Of a stretch of 41,222 nt of DNA, positions 23,978 to 31,777 are shown piece by piece (positions within the stretch are counted from its first letter, which is position 1; each line of letters starts with the position of its first letter). This stretch comes from Desulfosporosinus sp. OT. Its GTDB lineage: Bacteria > Bacillota > Desulfitobacteriia > Desulfitobacteriales > Desulfitobacteriaceae. The DNA is taken from positions 1 through 41,222 of the forward strand of contig NZ_AGAF01000142.1 in the NCBI RefSeq assembly GCF_000224515.1, read 5' to 3'. The translations under genes were made by a program, and so were the position numbers. The notes under the pieces were generated by a model. It was not told the origin of the DNA, ran no database searches, and worked only from the letters and a program-made list of their open reading frames with translations.

Positions 23978-24190
23978 ATGAATGGAATAATTGATCGTTT
24001 CGAAGGAGATTATGCAGTTGTCGAATTCGATGGGAGGCAAATGAAGGATATTCCTAAGAGTAAAATTGCAATTGGAGCCAAAGCGGGTGATGTCATTGTT
24101 TTGGTTGATGGTAAATACCAGGTTGATCAGGTGGAAACTCAGCGAAGAAAGGCCGAAATCACTAAGTTAACGGAAAATATGTGGGAATAA
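23978..24190 (+). CDS. DUF3006-like small protein
   Basis: 70 residues from ATG 23978, chosen because AAGGGGGT lies 8 bases upstream; an in-frame earlier start at 23927 would read through the preceding gene's end. The sequence MNGIIDRFEGDYAVVEFDGRQM and DVIVLVDGKYQVD is typical of DUF3006, a small beta-barrel-like family. Such genes commonly sit behind ComEC-like MBL lipoproteins. Function is unknown. Confidence 0.8.
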   Translation: MNGIIDRFEGDYAVVEFDGRQMKDIPKSKIAIGAKAGDVIVLVDGKYQVDQVETQRRKAEITKLTENMWE

Positions 24191-24195
24191 TGAGC

Positions 24196-24221
24196 AGCCC
24201 CCAGCAAGGCTGGGGGCTTTT
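24196..24221 (+). terminator. Terminator after the MBL/DUF3006 unit
   Basis: AGCCCCCAGC, AAG loop, GCTGGGGGCT, TTTT: a perfect 10-bp GC-rich stem. Confidence 0.92.
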
Positions 24222-24241
24222 TCGTATGAAAGGATGATTTT

Positions 24242-24430
24242 ATGCACGATTCATTCGAATTCACGAACCTCCTCCTCTTATTCGTTTTCTGGGTCCTTGG
24301 TCTTACCATCGTTTACTTTGTGATAAAAACCGCTGTCCGGAATGGTGTGCGCGAGGCGAATGTGGGATTGTTCGAGTCGGTAAGAGCGATTGAGGATTCA
24401 GTTTATGAGTTGAAGAAAGCAAGTGAATAG
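24242..24430 (+). CDS. 62-residue single-span membrane protein
   Basis: AAAGGATGA precedes the ATG. One strongly hydrophobic helix (about 9-29, LLLLFVFWVLGLTIVYFVI) is followed by a charged amphipathic tail (AVRNGVREANVGLFESVRAIEDSVYELKKASE). Short holin-like or phage accessory proteins look like this, but no family is recognised. Confidence 0.6.
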   Translation: MHDSFEFTNLLLLFVFWVLGLTIVYFVIKTAVRNGVREANVGLFESVRAIEDSVYELKKASE

Positions 24431-24568
24431 ATAGGAAACTCCCAACCTCTGGCTGGGACCACCGCGTCTGCACCGATAAATTTATAAATGTTGTCGGATA
24501 ACATTATGTAAGTTTTTTTGAATATCATTGTATTTCGGAAATATCACTTTGTATTAGGAGTATAGGAA

Positions 24569-25348
24569 ATGCAAATAAACAAAATAGGTAATAAGAAAGA
24601 ATTATTGATTTTGGCAGGAGTTGCATCGGGAATTATTTTCATTTTTATACCTTTAATTATTAACGAAACGTATAAAGTTAATAGAGGATATGTAACAATC
24701 TGGGATGCTTCAGACGTACTAATTTTTTATGGTTCTTTATTAACTTTTTTTGGAACAGTTGCATTAGGGATATCATCTATTGTTCAATCTAATCGAGCCA
24801 ATGAAATTAACAGCAGGCTTAGTCAACTTGAGCAAGAAAGGTTTAAAAATGATTTACAGCCCTTCGTTATTGTAAGTGATTGGAAATTAGAGGCAACGAG
24901 ACTATTAGAAATAATACAAGCACCTCAAAAGTTATATATTCAAGTTGGTATAATAAAACTCGAACACAACGAAGTAAGTCTATGTTTATCTTTATTTTTC
25001 ACCAATACAAGTAATTCTTTTGCTACAGTGTATTATTCGAATGCTAAGGTTTATAAAAAAGACACATATATTCAGGATTGGTACAATTCCACTTCAAATC
25101 AGCCAAATCCTAATTTATATCTCAAAAGTGGAGAAACCGGAGAAATTGTTTTTTATTGTACAGAGGAAGAAATGGTTACTTTCAGAGGGACAAATATCAA
25201 ATTTGGGTTAATATTATCCAATAGATTTAGTGAGAATTATAAAGAAACTTTAGACATTATTATTCCTCATCTAGGGAAAACTCATGACGCCTGGTATGTG
25301 ACCCTAAATCCGCAAAATTATCTAATTCAGAAATGCAATGAATTTTGA
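24569..25348 (+). CDS. Two-helix membrane protein with cytoplasmic domain, unknown function
   Basis: 259 residues; TTAGGAGTATAGGAA precedes the ATG. Two membrane helices (about 12-32 and 49-70), a short coiled coil (NEINSRLSQLEQERFKNDLQP), then a C-terminal beta-rich domain of about 150 residues (LSLFFTNTSNSFATVYYSNAKVY, LKSGETGEIVFYC). Base composition is AT-richer than in the FtsK operon, hinting at a different origin. This plan occurs in many accessory proteins of prophages and defence islands. No catalytic motif is visible. Confidence 0.7.
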   Translation: MQINKIGNKKELLILAGVASGIIFIFIPLIINETYKVNRGYVTIWDASDVLIFYGSLLTFFGTVALGISSIVQSNRANEINSRLSQLEQERFKNDLQPFVIVSDWKLEATRLLEIIQAPQKLYIQVGIIKLEHNEVSLCLSLFFTNTSNSFATVYYSNAKVYKKDTYIQDWYNSTSNQPNPNLYLKSGETGEIVFYCTEEEMVTFRGTNIKFGLILSNRFSENYKETLDIIIPHLGKTHDAWYVTLNPQNYLIQKCNEF

Positions 25349-25356
25349 ATGTATTC

Positions 25357-25387
25357 AAGGAGCCGACGTCCTGTTGGCCTCTTTTTA
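25357..25387 (+). terminator. Weak terminator after the two-helix membrane protein gene
   Basis: AAGGAGCCGAC, loop, GTTGGCCTCTTTTT. The stem has a mismatch and G-T pairs; the T-run is good. Confidence 0.5.
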
Positions 25388-25510
25388 ATTGGGTCGCGCG
25401 ATCTTACGCAATAGCGTATTCTCAAAATCCGAGAGAATATGAATGTAGTAACCAGACCTTTGGAATTTTAGTGAAGTGATGGTGAAATTGCCAATTTGGA
25501 GGAATTAAGT

Positions 25511-27157
25511 GTGCATGATGATTTGTTACGTGAGTCACTTGAACTATTGAAGTTAGAACTTGAACGTGGAAGAATTCACATACCAAACGATATGGAATTA
25601 ATTAACTCTCTAACAAGGGTAAGGTATGGATCTGATGGTAAGGTAGATCCGTCAACTGTTGACAGTCGAGTACGCGCTATAGCTATAGGAGTAATGGGTT
25701 TGAAACAGCAAGATGCTTTATTATCTATACCTTTAAAAGAATCACAAGAGCAATACTTTGCTCTATTAGATAGGTTTTTCGGGATACCATATGAGCAAAT
25801 GAAGAAAAACAGACTTGATCCCTACAGGGTCGCTTCGCATATGGCGTCTATACAGAAGTATGTAAGAGCATTTACTTTAGATCTTGAGGAATTTGAAGAT
25901 GGAATTAAAGAATTTTGGAATTATTACTCTCCGGTAGTCAATGCACACATTAGACAGTTAAGTGGAATTAAATCTGTATTTGGAGGAGACATTTTTCCGT
26001 CATACCTACAGAACATTGGTTGTTCCACAGGCTTATATGTCGACACCATAATTTTACCAGACCCAATATTGAGAACTCTTAGTTTCTTTAATACAATGAC
26101 CCCAGAGAAAGCAGTTTTTTATTTAGTTAAGCACGCATTAAATGCGATGAATTATAAGAGTTTGGCTCTGGCAGATGTTGAAAAACCTATAATTGTGGTA
26201 AATGCCGATAACTCACTTATTGACCCCGAAGAGTTTGATCTACTAAACAGAGTATCAACAGACAATGTTCTCTCCCACTTGAACAAAATTTTTGGAACTT
26301 CTTTTTGTTCCGAAGATATGGATAGTTTCCTAACGGGAGTCGTTACGATTGAGGATTTAAAGACATTAGTAAAGGAGCCAGGAAGAATCCTCTTCGATGT
26401 AGAGTGGAGGAACCTTAGTTTAGAAGAAAGAATCCTTAAATGGCAAATTCAGGCTGAGCCTTTTTTAGCATTAAATGATTTAGCGACAATGCCATTGGGC
26501 CTTCAGTTAAAGTTCAATGCTATAGGTCGTATGAGACAAATGAATGATGTAGTATTAAGGGCTGGAGGCCTAAACTCATCACCTTTGATTGATGCCCCTA
26601 CTTCCTGGGAGTATCTGGTTTGGAAGTATGAGTATGATTCTAAGCAAGCTAGGGATCAACAAGCTGATGTTAAAGGCTTTATGATATCACAAGTGCTTAC
26701 ATCTACTAATTTTCCTTTGATAGGTAAGGTAAGTGACGAGGCAATTATCAAGTTACGGAAAGAAAATGCCCTCTCTGAACTTCGTGATACTATTTCTAAA
26801 GGTATTGAAGAGATTAGTATATCAGATGAAGATGTTTTTAAAGAAGTCACTGAACACGTGGTTCATAACATTAAAGATGCCTTAGATAATCACAAAAAAC
26901 AAGTTAAAGATCTAACAGCCCGGAAGAAGAAGTTCTTTGGATTAGATATCATACCATTAATTGTTTCAGGTGGATTATCACTGGCTGCGACCTCAACTTC
27001 TAATCCAATAATAACTACAGCATCCTCTATATCCGCTTTAGTACTTGGAGCACCCTCTGTTAAAGAAGTGATAACCAACGGAAGAACGATCATCAAAGAT
27101 AACAGTAAGTTGAAGAAATCTCCTGTCGGAATTTTAGTAAGACACTTTGATGAATAG
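25511..27157 (+). CDS. Large accessory protein of unknown function (548 residues)
   Basis: I place the start at GTG 25511, 7 bases after GGAGGA; the earlier TTG at 25496 overlaps that site. The protein is mostly helical and cytoplasmic for 460 residues, then has a charged helix (DNHKKQVKDLTARKKKFFG) and a C-terminal hydrophobic stretch (about 470-505, DIIPLIVSGGLSLAATSTS and SISALVLGAPS) that may enter a membrane. No nucleotide-binding or nuclease motif is visible. It is a lone gene among element accessory genes, a typical place for an anti-phage or toxin gene, but the sequence alone does not show a function. Confidence 0.7.
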   Translation: MHDDLLRESLELLKLELERGRIHIPNDMELINSLTRVRYGSDGKVDPSTVDSRVRAIAIGVMGLKQQDALLSIPLKESQEQYFALLDRFFGIPYEQMKKNRLDPYRVASHMASIQKYVRAFTLDLEEFEDGIKEFWNYYSPVVNAHIRQLSGIKSVFGGDIFPSYLQNIGCSTGLYVDTIILPDPILRTLSFFNTMTPEKAVFYLVKHALNAMNYKSLALADVEKPIIVVNADNSLIDPEEFDLLNRVSTDNVLSHLNKIFGTSFCSEDMDSFLTGVVTIEDLKTLVKEPGRILFDVEWRNLSLEERILKWQIQAEPFLALNDLATMPLGLQLKFNAIGRMRQMNDVVLRAGGLNSSPLIDAPTSWEYLVWKYEYDSKQARDQQADVKGFMISQVLTSTNFPLIGKVSDEAIIKLRKENALSELRDTISKGIEEISISDEDVFKEVTEHVVHNIKDALDNHKKQVKDLTARKKKFFGLDIIPLIVSGGLSLAATSTSNPIITTASSISALVLGAPSVKEVITNGRTIIKDNSKLKKSPVGILVRHFDE

Positions 27158-27447
27158 GGGGCGCAACTTCGTCTATCTAATTAGAAATTTATGATGTGAT
27201 AATTAATCGTCCCCTCTTTTAAACGGTACGCGAAAACTTGACGTAATCTCTATTATTTTCTTCTCTCTAGAATTAGGCAATTTAACTTCGCTAAAGACCC
27301 CCTTACCAAACTTTAAAAGAGCGGTAGCATATCATTCGTGAGTTACTTGGTAAAAGAAAGCACGAATAAGTATATGCTTTTAGCCCAAAAACTAAGACTG
27401 AGTTTTAGTTCCAAAATAAAAGCTCCACCGTTACCGATGAGAGAGAT
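27158..27447. other. Intergenic region between converging genes
   Basis: About 290 AT-rich bases between the large unknown gene (plus) and the methylase (minus). I see no gene, clear terminator or repeat here. Confidence 0.5.
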
Positions 27448-28259
27448 TCAAGCAGCATTATCCATAACTGTTTCAGTTGGAGTATCATAATTACTTATTA
27501 AAAGCTCCTTGTAAGTTGTACCCTTATCGGATTTACAAATAGAGTATCTTACCTTTACCTCTTCAATGTTAAACCCGGCATATAATCTTCTCGTTTCCGG
27601 ATGATCATTAATACTAAGTAGAAATTTGCCTTTAATTCCAGAGAGACAATCTCTTAATCTGATGTGATCTTCATCTCCAAACGGCCTGCTCCCCTGGCTA
27701 CGGTAATCGGTAAGATTATAGTATGGGGGATCACAATAGAAAAACGTTGAACTCCGATCATAACTTTTTATGACTTCTCCGTAATCTCTGTTTTCAATGA
27801 CTGTGTTAATCAATCTTTCTCTCTAACCAAATTAGCTTCTTCATTCACTCTCTCTAATACCCTGGGTGGCCTCTTTAATGGCGTAATCATAAAGGTCTTC
27901 ATTCGAGCCCCGAAGCTGAAATGCAATAAGTAATAGAATCGGACGGCCCTATCCACTTCGGTCATCATCAATGGATTCGTTTTCCTAAAGCCTTGAAATA
28001 GTTCTCTTGATATCAAGAGGCAATTTGTTCTTTCAATGAATTCAACAGAATTGTTCTTTATGATTTTAAAGAAGTTGACCAGCTCCTGGTTTATGTCATT
28101 ATATACTTCAACCGCAGAAGGAGCCTTTTCAAATAGAACCCAGCCAGCGCCGCCAAAAGGTTCACAATAACATATATGCTTTGGAATCATGCTTACTATT
28201 GTTTTTCTTAATCTAAATTTCCCGCCCATCCATTTGATTGGACTATTCAAGTTATCCAC
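27448..28259 (-). pseudogene. D12-class DNA adenine methylase (Dam-like), split by a frameshift
   Basis: Two abutting frames together make one D12 methylase of about 270 residues. The first (28259-27810, 149 residues) has IKWMGGKFRLRKTIVSMIP and the AdoMet motif CEPFGGAGWVLFEK. The second (27813-27448, 121 residues) has the catalytic motif FFYCDPPYYNLTDYR. In intact homologues the two run on directly (here VREK / INTVIENRDYGEVI), so a single-base change near 27,812 explains the break. The second frame has only a TTG start overlapping the first stop, so coupled synthesis of two pieces is possible. The enzyme would methylate adenine in phage or element DNA. A LexA-like box lies just upstream. 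Confidence 0.85.
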
Positions 28260-28279
28260 CCCTATCTCGCCAATAGGCA

Positions 28280-28291
28280 GAACACACGTTC
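28280..28291. promoter_or_regulatory. LexA/DinR-type SOS box upstream of the methylase gene
   Basis: GAAC-ACAC-GTTC matches the Gram-positive LexA core GAAC-N4-GTTC, flanked A and T symmetrically (AGAACACACGTTCT). It lies 20-30 bases before the methylase start and next to TATAAC on the minus strand, a good operator position. It suggests release after DNA damage, as in prophage induction. Confidence 0.55.
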
Positions 28292-28352
28292 TGTTATAGG
28301 GTAATTTAGGGGAAAAGAAAAGGCCTCCTCAGTTGTTGGTGAAAGTCGTTGT

Positions 28353-29045
28353 CTAGTCATCAATTTTTAATAATATTATCTCCAATAATTTAATTATTTG
28401 CATTATCCTCTGAGGCTCCGTATTTAACAACAATTTACGCAAATCTACAAGCAATTCCTTTACTGCTCCAGCAATTATTACAATAGTAAACGTTACACCC
28501 ATTAATTCAATTGTTGTTGCTAATGCCTCTTTCACAGTAGTTATTAGTTTGAATTCTACGGATGTAAACTGTACCCACACGGGGACAGACACGGCCAAGA
28601 AAATACTGGAGGAAAAGAATGACGGAAGTTTTCTCTGGTCTGATTCCTTTTTAAGAATTTCAATCAAGCTTTTAACTTTTTCTTTGGAAATCAACTTGTT
28701 TTCTTTCAGCCAGTTCTTTAACAAGTTTATTTGATGCTTCTCAATTTCACTTGTTTTCCATACGAATCCTTTTGGCCGAATATTATAACGTTTTTCAATT
28801 ACTAGTTTTGATCTGGAATTCAACCACAGAGTCGCTCCTGCAAATATAGCAATTGAGATAGCAATGGGAAGCATGTTATACAAGCTAGGCTGATAAATAG
28901 TAAGTCTAAATAAAAAAAGAAATACACAAATCGCAAAGATGATAAATGAAATGCGAAATAAATAAAACTGTATTTTTACGTGAGTAAAAATGAGACTAAA
29001 TGCACTTATTTTAGTTTTATAATACTCAATTAAATCTTCAATCAA
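28353..29045 (-). CDS. Four-helix membrane protein, cargo of module A
   Basis: 230 residues from TTG 29045, with GGAGGAAG 7 bases upstream. Helices at about 28-47, 56-74, 145-160 and 175-200 flank a charged central part (KHQINLLKNWLKENKLISKEKVKSLIEILKKE). The same topology, length and central signature occur in the gene at 33064-33726 (both start EFC/EYY-x2-K(L/I)S-x2-SL(V/I)F), so the two are distant paralogues. No family recognised. Its 5' side carries the ~45-bp repeat and a broken XRE gene, as in module B. Membrane proteins next to regulators and nucleases are typical of abortive-infection effectors, but that is only an inference. Confidence 0.75.
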   Translation of the reverse strand: MIEDLIEYYKTKISAFSLIFTHVKIQFYLFRISFIIFAICVFLFLFRLTIYQPSLYNMLPIAISIAIFAGATLWLNSRSKLVIEKRYNIRPKGFVWKTSEIEKHQINLLKNWLKENKLISKEKVKSLIEILKKESDQRKLPSFFSSSIFLAVSVPVWVQFTSVEFKLITTVKEALATTIELMGVTFTIVIIAGAVKELLVDLRKLLLNTEPQRIMQIIKLLEIILLKIDD

Positions 29046-29068
29046 ATAGACTTCCTCCTACAACCTAT

Positions 29069-29114
29069 GATCTCAAATTTCCTTACGAATTAAGATGAAA
29101 CTTGTCTACAAAGT
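29069..29114 (-). repeat. Module repeat, copy A (most diverged)
   Basis: ATCTCAAATTTCCTTACGAA-TTAAGATGAAACTTGTCTACAAAG on the plus strand. It matches the consensus ATCTCACAACTCTCTTGCGA-AGTAAGGGGAAACTTGTCCGCAAA of copies B, C and D at about two thirds of positions. It lies between the XRE relic and the cargo start. Confidence 0.6.
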
Positions 29115-29139
29115 TAAAAGCCACCACCACAACGGAGAC

Positions 29140-29351
29140 TCAGCGTTCTTTAACCAGCTCTAGGATCGAGACTCCAAGGGCAGCCACTAATCGTACAAGT
29201 ATAAATATTTGAGATTTTTCAGACCAGCTTCAATCCGATACAGATGGGTAGCCTCCATGCCAACAATAGCGGCTAACTTCGCCCTAGATAGTTTACGTTC
29301 TTTTCGATAGTTGGTTATGTTTTTTCCGAGGTTTTGGTTGGGCAAGAGCAT
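29140..29351 (-). pseudogene. XRE-family regulator of module A, frameshifted
   Basis: GGAGTGATCCCA precedes the ATG at 29351. The first frame gives LGKNITNYRKERKLSRAKLAAIVGMEATHLYRIEAGLKN, a good HTH, then runs into a stop. A one-base shift restores IFILVRLVAALGVSILELVKER and a stop at 29140, the normal end of such a domain. The gene is thus a full-length single-domain XRE regulator with one lesion near 29,215. The same ribosome-site phrase and start (ATCCCAATGCTC) occurs in the module B relic. Confidence 0.8.
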
Positions 29352-29426
29352 TGGGATCACTCCCCTTAAGTCCAATTATTGCACATGGCTTGAGTAAAGC
29401 ATGTCATATTTAGTCGATGAGTACAT

Positions 29427-29452
29427 AAAAAGGCCCCCATCGTCGATGAGGG
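29427..29452 (-). terminator. Terminator between the small-gene relic and the XRE gene of module A
   Basis: On the minus strand CCCTCATCG-A-CGATGGGGG followed by CCTTTTTATG. The stem is slightly imperfect. Module B has a terminator at the corresponding place. Confidence 0.65.
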
Positions 29453-29523
29453 ATATTGGGTGATACTGTCCATGAACAGCTTAATTAAGCGTGATATAAA
29501 TTGTGCTCGTATTATTCCAGAGG

Positions 29524-29773
29524 TTACATCTTACAAAGAAACCACTTGCAGGTCCCGATTTCATACTTGATCTCAAAAGGTCGCAGCTCTCCCTTGATCT
29601 CACTCTGGCATCAGAAGATAAGCATACGATTGCCGGCGAGTTTCTCTTCGGTGACTGATACTACCTGCTCGATCTTGAGTTCTTTGTCGTTGAGTTTGAG
29701 GCGGATTGGATGGGGTGTGCCGTCTAGTTCGAAGTGGGCTAGGACGGAGATAGGGGGGCATTAGCAGTTTCAT
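29524..29773 (-). pseudogene. Relic of a conserved ~82-residue small protein (module A)
   Basis: From ATG 29773 the frame starts MKLLMPP, then after a one-base shift reads ISVLAHFELDGTPHPIRLKLNDKELKIEQVV...LAGNRMLIF, an in-frame TGA, then CQSEIKGELRPFEIKYEIGTC and a stop at 29524. The pattern recalls small conserved Firmicute proteins of about 80 residues that sit beside phage UV-repair polymerase genes. Two lesions make it a pseudogene. Its first 14 codons recur at 34154-34195 in module B. Confidence 0.65.
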
Positions 29774-29819
29774 TTGGGGTCGTTAATTATTTCTCACGTT
29801 GATATCTAGGCTTATAAGA

Positions 29820-30581
29820 TTAAAAAATAGGGTCAAATCTTAGATCTGATTTCCTTACTCTTGAGAACAAACTAGTGTTATAAATTAGATCATATCTAAT
29901 TAAAACTGCTTTTACTAAGTCAATGAACCATCCTGGCGCATTTGGAGCAATAAAGATATTTTCTACTAAAATATCAAGGTCAACGTCAATCGCAAGACCA
30001 CCTTGAACAATTATATTTTTAGGATCATTCAAAATATCATTGGCTTCCGAATATTGAAGAAGTGTTCGGATCAATCTTATTTCCCTTTCATGTTCAAAGC
30101 TTTTTCTTTTATGACAAAACGCTTCCATAACATTATTATCATTAAATCCATCTTTTGAATAATCAATATATTTTATTTCATGTATATGAAGAATATAGTC
30201 CCTGTCATTCTTTATAGATCTTGCCAATCTACCTAATGACGTTTGAACTGTTAAGCCTTCGTTTGATTTCAGATATAAATTCCACATAGCAGCGGATTCA
30301 TAATCATTAGCATGCCAGCAATTTATGTATACATATTCTTTAAATTTCTTATTTACTCTTTCCAGTTCAATCAATAAATCACTTGTTATGCCAGGAATTG
30401 ACTTTCTACTTTCAATGTTCTTTATGGGGTAAGATCCTTCAAAGGGGTCGTCTGTGAATGAGTCTGCACGTGCCAAAAACAACTTCTCAGAATCCATCAA
30501 GGAAATAAACTTTGTGAAGTCCAGATATCTCCAAACTTTTTGATTGTTGTCATATTTCCCTATATTAAAATTAATGGTCAT
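29820..30581 (-). CDS. DUF2971-family protein, cargo of module D
   Basis: 253 residues; GAGAGGAAAAAG precedes the ATG at 30581. The signatures WRYLDFTKFISLMDSEKLFLARADSFTDDPFEGS, CWHANDYESAAMWNLY and FCHKRKSFEHEREIRLI are those of DUF2971 (PF11185), cytoplasmic proteins of unknown biochemistry often found in accessory and defence-rich loci. Length is normal and no lesion is visible. It sits just downstream of module repeat D and behind the nuclease operon, separated by a terminator, so it has its own promoter, perhaps in or next to the repeat. Confidence 0.85.
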   Translation of the reverse strand: MTINFNIGKYDNNQKVWRYLDFTKFISLMDSEKLFLARADSFTDDPFEGSYPIKNIESRKSIPGITSDLLIELERVNKKFKEYVYINCWHANDYESAAMWNLYLKSNEGLTVQTSLGRLARSIKNDRDYILHIHEIKYIDYSKDGFNDNNVMEAFCHKRKSFEHEREIRLIRTLLQYSEANDILNDPKNIIVQGGLAIDVDLDILVENIFIAPNAPGWFIDLVKAVLIRYDLIYNTSLFSRVRKSDLRFDPIF

Positions 30582-30637
30582 TACTTTTTCCTCTCCGAAC
30601 TAATAAAGTATTTACATACTCAAAACTCATTATATCA

Positions 30638-30690
30638 ATCATCTCACAACTCTCTTGCGAAGTAAGGGGAATCTTGTCTCGCGAAAATAA
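30638..30690 (-). repeat. Module repeat, copy D
   Basis: ATCATCTCACAACTCTCTTG then CGAAGTAAGGGGAATCTTGT then CTCGCGAAAATAA on the plus strand. It contains the partial dyad TTGCGAAGTAAGGGGAATCTTGT...CGCGAA. It lies 57 bases before the DUF2971 start. Confidence 0.8.
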
Positions 30691-30717
30691 AAAGGCCCCT
30701 ACATCATTGAGGGCCTT
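30687..30717 (-). terminator. Terminator of the nuclease operon
   Basis: AAGGCCC (30692-30698) pairs with GGGCCTT (30711-30717); the A-run at 30687-30693 gives U's on the minus strand. It overlaps the nuclease stop codon. Confidence 0.8.
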
Positions 30718-31393
30718 AGTGCATTTGCTGAGCTGGATGATCAGAAATATGCTTTAAAAATCCGGTATCGGTTCTGAGACCACTAATTTTAGCTTGCATT
30801 ATATTTAGAAAAGATTGTCCTTGGTTAATAAGCTTAAAATCTATAATATTAAAATTAATAATATAAATTCTGCGGGAGAAGTCTTCTTTGGAAATGTGTA
30901 GTTTCTTTACAAGCCCTGATCCAGCATTCCAGCCTTTACCTGATAATCCGAAATAAGAAAAAATAACTCCTAGCTTACATGTAGTCTGTAATAAAGAATA
31001 AAATTTACCAACCCAGGTAACACCTATTGTCTTGTTGTAATTTTTACATTCACCCAAAAAGACATCTCCTAGAATATCAATGTAATTTTTAAATTCTTTA
31101 CCCCTAAAGCTAAGTTCAATAATTTGATCGATTTCATTTGTACTTGTACGGAGATTTCTTTGAACCTTGAATATACTAGACGTTTCTAGTAAAAATGAAA
31201 CAATATCCTCTAGTGCCTTGCCTTTTACCCTCTGTCCAACCTCTTTTTTACTATTCACTGCAATAAGATTCTCAAGCAACGTGTTGTATTGCTTCTTCTC
31301 ATCTTGAGAAAGCCTTGTGATTTCATTAAACATTTTCTCTTTGTCTTCAAGGTATTCGAGTAAATATTGCTTTGAATTCATTTCGCCGGCCAT
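30716..31393 (-). CDS. PD-(D/E)XK (Mrr-like) nuclease, third gene of a three-gene operon
   Basis: I start it at ATG 31393 (AGGTGAT 7 bases upstream); a GTG at 31405 is also possible. About 225 residues: a helical N-terminus, then GQRVKGKALEDIVSFLLE with Glu62, RTSTNEIDQIIEL with Asp89, and FLGECKNYNKTIGVTWVGKFYSLLQ with Glu115 and Lys117. This is the full E...D...ExK arrangement of Mrr-type restriction endonuclease folds, so an active DNA nuclease is likely. It follows the winged-helix/zinc gene by 15 bases and shares its promoter. The operon has no methylase of its own, so a defence role rather than classical restriction is the better guess. Confidence 0.8.
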   Translation of the reverse strand: MAGEMNSKQYLLEYLEDKEKMFNEITRLSQDEKKQYNTLLENLIAVNSKKEVGQRVKGKALEDIVSFLLETSSIFKVQRNLRTSTNEIDQIIELSFRGKEFKNYIDILGDVFLGECKNYNKTIGVTWVGKFYSLLQTTCKLGVIFSYFGLSGKGWNAGSGLVKKLHISKEDFSRRIYIINFNIIDFKLINQGQSFLNIMQAKISGLRTDTGFLKHISDHPAQQMH

Positions 31394-31408
31394 AAATCTT
31401 ATCACCTA

Positions 31409-31777
31409 TCAATCAGCAATCATCTTATAGATTACTATAGAATTATTCAATGGATCTAATTTAACTCCGCAACATTCGCAGTCCAATTCTTCTGGTATTT
31501 TCCCAAAAGTTTCATAAATTGGTCCTTTGAATTGGCTGCATTCATGACAATATACCTCATAATTTATTTCTAGTATTCCTTGCTCTTTTAGCATGTCAAG
31601 GACTTTATATGCCTGTGTTTGCGATATTCCCAATTTTCTAATAAGCACTCCCGGATACACTAATTCCCCCTTGTTATACCTTTGAATAAGCTCTATAAAT
31701 TTAGCTGAATTTCCTTTAGATAATATCTGGCTGCTTGTCAAGCTCATCTTTAAGCTGAATAAGGTATTTTGTAACAT
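31409..31777 (-). CDS. Winged-helix plus zinc-ribbon protein, second gene of the nuclease operon
   Basis: 122 residues; GGAGAGGATGGATA precedes the ATG at 31777. It overlaps the upstream gene by 62 bases. Residues about 20-75 form a winged helix (FIELIQRYNKGELVYPGVLIRKLGISQTQAYKVLDMLKEQGILEINYEV). A CHEC...CECC zinc site follows (about 77-100). It probably binds DNA, either to regulate the operon or to guide the nuclease. No named family is recognised. Confidence 0.75.
   Translation of the reverse strand: MLQNTLFSLKMSLTSSQILSKGNSAKFIELIQRYNKGELVYPGVLIRKLGISQTQAYKVLDMLKEQGILEINYEVYCHECSQFKGPIYETFGKIPEELDCECCGVKLDPLNNSIVIYKMIAD

Noticed and set aside
24431-24568. Hairpin CCCAACC/GGCTGGG as a terminator
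   Set aside because: The stem is imperfect and no T-run follows.
29501-29764. Plus-strand 87-codon frame
   Set aside because: It lies opposite the minus-strand small-protein relic, whose conserved residues explain the open frame.
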